Part shown: positions 6,218-9,112 of the stretch, piece after piece
How the letters are laid out: every line of letters begins with the position of its first letter
Position numbering within the stretch: position 1 is the first letter of the stretch
Source: Bdellovibrionales bacterium
Lineage (GTDB): Bacteria > Bdellovibrionota > Bdellovibrionia > Bdellovibrionales > UBA1609
Assembly: GCA_020434645.1 (NCBI GenBank)
Contig: JAGRAK010000059.1
Span: 1-9,112 of the forward strand
Direction of reading: 5' to 3'
Length of the DNA: 9,112 bases
Notes under the pieces: generated by a model
What the model was told of the DNA's origin: nothing
The model's input: the letters and a program-made list of their open reading frames with translations, nothing else
Database searches by the model: none
Program-made: the position numbers and the translations under genes

Positions 6218-6714
6218 GCTTTCATTTTAAAATTGAGTCGACGCCCTCTCAAGAAATTGTTCAATTTTCGGGAACTGTCGATGAAAATGCAAAATTTAAT
6301 GATATAAATCTTAAGCAAAACACACAGCTCATCATAGATATGAAAAATGTGAATCTGTTGAATTCGCTAGGGTTAAGAAACTGGATTCTGTGGGTTAAAA
6401 CATTAAAGCAATACACCGGGGGAATTTTTTTACGAAACTGCCCCAATGTTGTCGTCCACCAAATGAATGTACTTGATGGCTTCCTACCCCTTCATGCCAC
6501 CGTTGAATCTATTCTTATCCCATTTTTATGCGACAGCTGCGGCCACGAGTTTGATTATCTCGCTACGCGTGGCAAAGACTATAAAGAGGCTTTCGACGGC
6601 CAATCCGAAGCGGTACTCATGCCCCTCGAGCAGACCTGTACGAAATGCGGCAAAATAGCTGAAGCCGACATAATACCGGCAAAACATTTTCAGTTTTTAA
6701 AACGTAGACGATAA
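6214..6714 (+). CDS. STAS-like domain protein with C-terminal zinc ribbon
   Basis: A 166-residue protein read from a TTG start that overlaps the MBL stop by four bases. Residues 1-100 look like a STAS (anti-sigma-factor antagonist-type) domain: short strands, then LIIDMKNVNLLNSLGLRNW (39-57). This parallels the STAS core 'x-x-L-D-x-x-x-V-x-x-x-D-S-x-G-L', with Ser51 at the position phosphorylated in SpoIIAA-type proteins, though the preceding Asp is Asn50. Residues 104-147 carry two CxxC knuckles, CDSC (106-109) and CTKC (142-145), a likely zinc ribbon, followed by a basic tail (LKRRR). STAS proteins take part in partner-switching with kinases; the zinc ribbon may bind protein or nucleic acid. 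Translational coupling suggests it works with the MBL enzyme. The STAS call is by pattern and moderate; the zinc ribbon is clear. Confidence 0.75.
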   Translation: MSFHFKIESTPSQEIVQFSGTVDENAKFNDINLKQNTQLIIDMKNVNLLNSLGLRNWILWVKTLKQYTGGIFLRNCPNVVVHQMNVLDGFLPLHATVESILIPFLCDSCGHEFDYLATRGKDYKEAFDGQSEAVLMPLEQTCTKCGKIAEADIIPAKHFQFLKRRR

Positions 6715-6724
6715 TAAAATAAAT

Positions 6725-7597
6725 TTAAAAATGAGTTTTCCAGACTCGAGTCACTTGATCCAGTAGTGCGCCCATGTTGGCAAGAGCAATTGACGTCGGC
6801 CCATCGCAAAGTGCTTCATCCGGATTCGGGTGAGTCTCAACAAATATGCCGTCAACTCCGACTGCCATTGCCGCACGCGCAAGCACTGGAGCCATCTCTC
6901 GTCGGCCACCACTGGTGCCCGCAGCGGCTCCAGGTAGTTGTGTCGAGTGTGTGATATCCATAATGACGGGCTTACCGGTTTCACGCATTTCAACAAGGCC
7001 TGTCATATCATTAATAAGTCGGTGATAACCAAATGTCGTCCCCCGCTCACATAATAAAACTTTGCCGTTGCCTGCCGCCTCTGCTTTTTTAACAATGGCG
7101 GCCATGTCACCTGGAGCCATAAACTGCCCCTTTTTCATGTGCATAACTTTACCTGTTTTTGCGACTTCAACGACAAGGTCTGTTTGTCGGCATAAAAATG
7201 CTGGAATCTGAATCACATCCGCCACTTCAGCAACAGCCGCCACCTGAATGGTTTCATGTACATCTGTGAGCATAGGGCAACCCACTTTAGATTTAATTCG
7301 CCCAAGAGAATCAAGTGCCGCCTTCATACCCGGACCACGAAAGCTGCCGATACTTTGGCGATTGGCTTTGTCATAAGAGCACTTTAAAATCCAAGGTATA
7401 CCCTTCTCTGCAGTCAGACGCTTCAACTCTTGCGCGACCTCTATCACCATGCCCTCATCTTCAATTATGTCAGGACCAGCAAATAGCACCCACTGCTTGC
7501 AAGAACCCCATTCATAAGTTTGCCCTTGATGAGTAAACGAGATAGGCTGTTTTAAAGGCTTAAAATTTGTACCTGAAGAATCTTTAGAATTTGTCAT
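6725..7597 (-). CDS. kdsA: 3-deoxy-D-manno-octulosonate 8-phosphate synthase (KdsA)
   Basis: This cytoplasmic enzyme condenses phosphoenolpyruvate with arabinose 5-phosphate to make Kdo-8-phosphate, the first committed step to the Kdo of LPS. The 290 residues show the family throughout: KCSYDKANRQSIGSFRGPG (72-90), MLTDVHE, VIQIPAFLCRQTDL, MKKGQF, ERGTTFGYHRL, DITHSTQLPG (from 214) and FVETHPNPDEALCDGP (253-267). The metal-site residues His217, Glu254 and Asp265 are kept. The fourth position is Asp43 (FAGPDIIED), where metal-dependent enzymes have Cys and metal-independent ones Asn; CDGP (264-267) is typical of the metal-independent class. An N-terminal extension of about 20 residues makes it slightly longer than E. 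coli KdsA. The ATG has no Shine-Dalgarno sequence and lies 11 bp from the divergent kdsC start. It ends 10 bp from the convergent STAS-like gene with no terminator seen. Confidence 0.97.
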   Translation of the reverse strand: MTNSKDSSGTNFKPLKQPISFTHQGQTYEWGSCKQWVLFAGPDIIEDEGMVIEVAQELKRLTAEKGIPWILKCSYDKANRQSIGSFRGPGMKAALDSLGRIKSKVGCPMLTDVHETIQVAAVAEVADVIQIPAFLCRQTDLVVEVAKTGKVMHMKKGQFMAPGDMAAIVKKAEAAGNGKVLLCERGTTFGYHRLINDMTGLVEMRETGKPVIMDITHSTQLPGAAAGTSGGRREMAPVLARAAMAVGVDGIFVETHPNPDEALCDGPTSIALANMGALLDQVTRVWKTHF

Positions 7598-7602
7598 AGG
7601 GG
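7598..7602 (+). promoter_or_regulatory. Ribosome binding site of kdsC in the 11-bp divergent gap
   Basis: AGGGG occupies 7598-7602, six bases before the kdsC ATG at 7609. It fills about half of the gap between the two divergent start codons, so the kdsC transcript must begin within the kdsA coding region. Confidence 0.6.
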
Positions 7603-7603
7603 C

Positions 7604-7631
7604 ATTATATGGAAAAATGGAAGAAAATCAA
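7604..7631 (-). promoter_or_regulatory. Sigma70-type promoter for kdsA, predicting a leaderless mRNA
   Basis: On the minus strand TTGATT (7631-7626) is followed by a 16-base spacer and a perfect TATAAT (7609-7604). Six bases (GCCCCT) separate it from the kdsA ATG, so transcription would begin at about the A of the start codon (7597). The promoter lies inside the first codons of kdsC. The absence of a Shine-Dalgarno sequence before kdsA fits leaderless translation. Confidence 0.5.
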
Positions 7632-8091
7632 ATGTCTCGCACTTGATGTTGACGGAGTTTTAACTGATGGCCATATATTTCAAGGCTTAAACGGCCAGTG
7701 GTGTAGAAACTTCTATATTCGTGATGGAATGGGGCTTGTTCTTCTCAAAGAAAGAGGCTACAAACTCGCCCTCATCACCTCTAGCCTATCTGACGACATC
7801 CGCGATCGGGCAAAAAAACTCAAAATCGACCATGTGTTTGATAATGTTTCAAATAAAGCCGAAGCCTTTAAAAAGCTCCTTCAGGATAGCGGGCTGCAAC
7901 CCGACGAAATTGCTTACATGGGCGACGATATCATTGACCTTCCGGTGCTCGAACAAGTGGGGATAAGCCTGGCACCTGCTGATGCCCACATAAAAGTTAA
8001 GAATGCAGTTGAAATCGTGACAGCCGCCTCAGGTGGGCGCGGAGCTGTTCGCGAAGTTTGTGACACCCTACTTGAACAAGGGGCACTGTGA
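7609..8091 (+). CDS. kdsC: 3-deoxy-D-manno-octulosonate 8-phosphate phosphatase (KdsC)
   Basis: A 160-residue HAD-superfamily phosphatase that removes phosphate from Kdo-8-phosphate, the step after KdsA. Motif I is LDVDGVLTDG with nucleophile Asp13 and acid/base Asp15. Motif II is LITSS (55-59), motif III is Lys83 in SNKAEAF, and motif IV is YMGDDIIDLPVL with Asp106, Asp107 and Asp110. FYIRDGMGL (35-43) matches the KdsC 'F-x-x-x-D-G-x-G' segment, and the short cap-less form and C-terminal GGRGAVREVCD fit the tetrameric KdsC family. The length is at the low end for KdsC. It is divergent from kdsA and its stop overlaps the glycosyltransferase start (GTGA), so the two are coupled. The gene order and motifs make the assignment firm; a related sugar-phosphate phosphatase is the only alternative. 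Confidence 0.93.
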   Translation: MEKWKKIKCLALDVDGVLTDGHIFQGLNGQWCRNFYIRDGMGLVLLKERGYKLALITSSLSDDIRDRAKKLKIDHVFDNVSNKAEAFKKLLQDSGLQPDEIAYMGDDIIDLPVLEQVGISLAPADAHIKVKNAVEIVTAASGGRGAVREVCDTLLEQGAL

Positions 8092-9112
8092 GTCTCAATA
8101 TGAAAAAACGTGCCGCCATAGTCATTCGACAACTTAAAAAAACCACGGGTGCCGCCCGAAATGCACTTGAACAAGTTCGTCTCTTTCATTCACTGGGTTA
8201 TGATGTGACGGTCATTGGTGATCAACTCGATGAAAATTTGATTAAAAAAAATCATGGCACTTGTATTACGATTGGGCAGTTCCCTATTAGCGGAATTTGG
8301 CGCCGCAAGTACTTTGCCTGGCGCGCAGATAAAATATGTAAAAATGGTCAGTTTGATATTGTCATTGGGCATGGAGATCACTTTCAACAAGACATTCTTG
8401 TTTTACATAACCTGGTGCATTTACAATCTGAACTTGTCGAGAAGGTGGCCGTTAGCCCCAGTTACGATGTGGGCATCATGCACACCAACATTATTAAAAA
8501 ATCCGCCTATCGCCTAATCATCGCCAATTCGAAAATTATGAAAAATGATTTAATAAATCGATTTCATGTGCCTAGTGAAAAAATAGAAATTTGTTTTCAG
8601 AGTTACAATAAAGAGCAATTCAATACAAAAAATAAAAGTGAAATACGTCACAAGTTTTTTGAAAAATTGAAAGCCGAGCATAAGTTTTCACCCAATGAAA
8701 ATGAGCTAATCATTGGGCTCATCACTTCAGGTGAATTTAAGACCCGTGGTCTTGATATCGCACTTACAGTGCTTGCTGAAATTAAGAAAAAATATAGTTT
8801 TAAGTTTCTAGTTACCGGGCGAGATAAAAATGCTCAAGCCTATAAAGATCTCTCTGAAGAGCTTGGCCTAAAAGAAAACGTTATTTTTCTTGAAACAACT
8901 CCTGACGTTGAGAAGTACTACCATGCACTCGACATTTTCTTTCTCCCTGCTCGCTTTGAAACTTTTGGCCGCTCTATACTTGAAGCCATGGCCTGTGGCT
9001 TACCAGTACTGACATCGAATCAGACTGGAGCTTCTGAAATATTGCAATCTAAGCAGCTCATCAAATCTCCTGATGACACCGCCGGCTGGGTGAGCGCACT
9101 TGAAGAGCTTTT
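8088..9112 (+). CDS. GT4-family glycosyltransferase, probably LPS core (3' end outside window)
   Basis: The frame is open to the window edge (341 codons visible). The likely start is GTG at 8088, overlapping the kdsC stop with AGGGG four bases upstream; ATG at 8100 is the alternative. The fold is GT-B. The N-terminal domain begins KKRAAIVIRQLKKTTGAARN (6-25), with the glycine-containing loop and the LFHSLGYDVTVIG helix-strand typical of WaaG-like enzymes. The C-terminal domain has IGLITSGEFKTRGLDIAL, FLVTGRDKN and the EX7E motif in RFETFGRSILEAMACGLPV (Glu291 and Glu299), then GASEIL. GT4 retaining enzymes move a sugar from a nucleotide donor at the cytoplasmic face. Coupling to kdsC suggests addition of an inner- or outer-core sugar to lipid A-Kdo; the sugar is unknown. 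Confidence 0.9.
   Translation, partial: MSLNMKKRAAIVIRQLKKTTGAARNALEQVRLFHSLGYDVTVIGDQLDENLIKKNHGTCITIGQFPISGIWRRKYFAWRADKICKNGQFDIVIGHGDHFQQDILVLHNLVHLQSELVEKVAVSPSYDVGIMHTNIIKKSAYRLIIANSKIMKNDLINRFHVPSEKIEICFQSYNKEQFNTKNKSEIRHKFFEKLKAEHKFSPNENELIIGLITSGEFKTRGLDIALTVLAEIKKKYSFKFLVTGRDKNAQAYKDLSEELGLKENVIFLETTPDVEKYYHALDIFFLPARFETFGRSILEAMACGLPVLTSNQTGASEILQSKQLIKSPDDTAGWVSALEEL

Noticed and set aside
6700..6740. Rho-independent terminator between the convergent STAS-like gene and kdsA
   Set aside because: The 10-bp gap and its flanks are AT-rich with no GC-containing stem followed by a T-run on either strand.
7914..8189. Minus-strand open frame across the kdsC end and glycosyltransferase start
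   Set aside because: It overlaps two clear plus-strand genes, and its composition is that of a reverse-strand shadow.
1..9112. tRNA, rRNA, CRISPR array, insertion sequence or prophage attachment site
   Set aside because: No cloverleaf-like segments, regularly spaced repeats, transposase genes or terminal inverted repeats were seen, and coding density is high throughout.

Overview
The window reads as chromosomal DNA from a moderately AT-rich, diderm, LPS-making bacterium. Outer-membrane lipoprotein and beta-barrel genes, Kdo biosynthesis genes and lone motor-like genes outside a flagellar locus all fit. The style of the proteins suggests Bdellovibrionota or a relative among the former Deltaproteobacteria; this is inference from protein character, not a database match.

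Layout. (1) Bases 2-133 are the 3' end of a plus-strand gene whose tail resembles LamG/concanavalin-like domain proteins. (2) Bases 149-4989 are a tight minus-strand operon of six genes: PEGA/TPR lipoprotein, then a FliF/FliG-like membrane protein, an outer-membrane beta-barrel, a MotA/TolQ-like protein, a MotB/OmpA-like protein, and a membrane-anchored helical-repeat protein. Genes overlap or lie within 10 bp of each other. (3) Bases 4990-5236 are a 247-bp divergent intergenic region. (4) Bases 5237-6714 are a plus-strand pair: an MBL-fold metallohydrolase translationally coupled to a STAS-like protein with a zinc ribbon. (5) Bases 6725-9112 are a Kdo/LPS locus: kdsA on the minus strand, and divergently kdsC plus a GT4 glycosyltransferase that runs off the window.

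The six-gene operon is the most interesting part. Its products would span the envelope: an outer-membrane lipoprotein and barrel, a peptidoglycan-binding MotB-like protein, a MotA-like channel partner, and an inner-membrane protein with a FliF-like periplasmic part and a FliG C-terminal-like cytoplasmic part. It looks like a minimal stator-plus-rotor set with no flagellar rod, hook, filament or export genes. The MotB-like protein has Asn where stators carry the proton-binding Asp, so this may be a repurposed, perhaps non-conducting, machine. I know of no described system with this gene set, and homology searches and structure prediction would have to confirm it.

In the LPS locus, the kdsA and kdsC start codons are only 11 bp apart. 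A near-consensus promoter inside kdsC would start kdsA transcription at its own ATG, predicting a leaderless message. KdsA also has Asp at the position that is Cys in metal-dependent and Asn in metal-independent enzymes.
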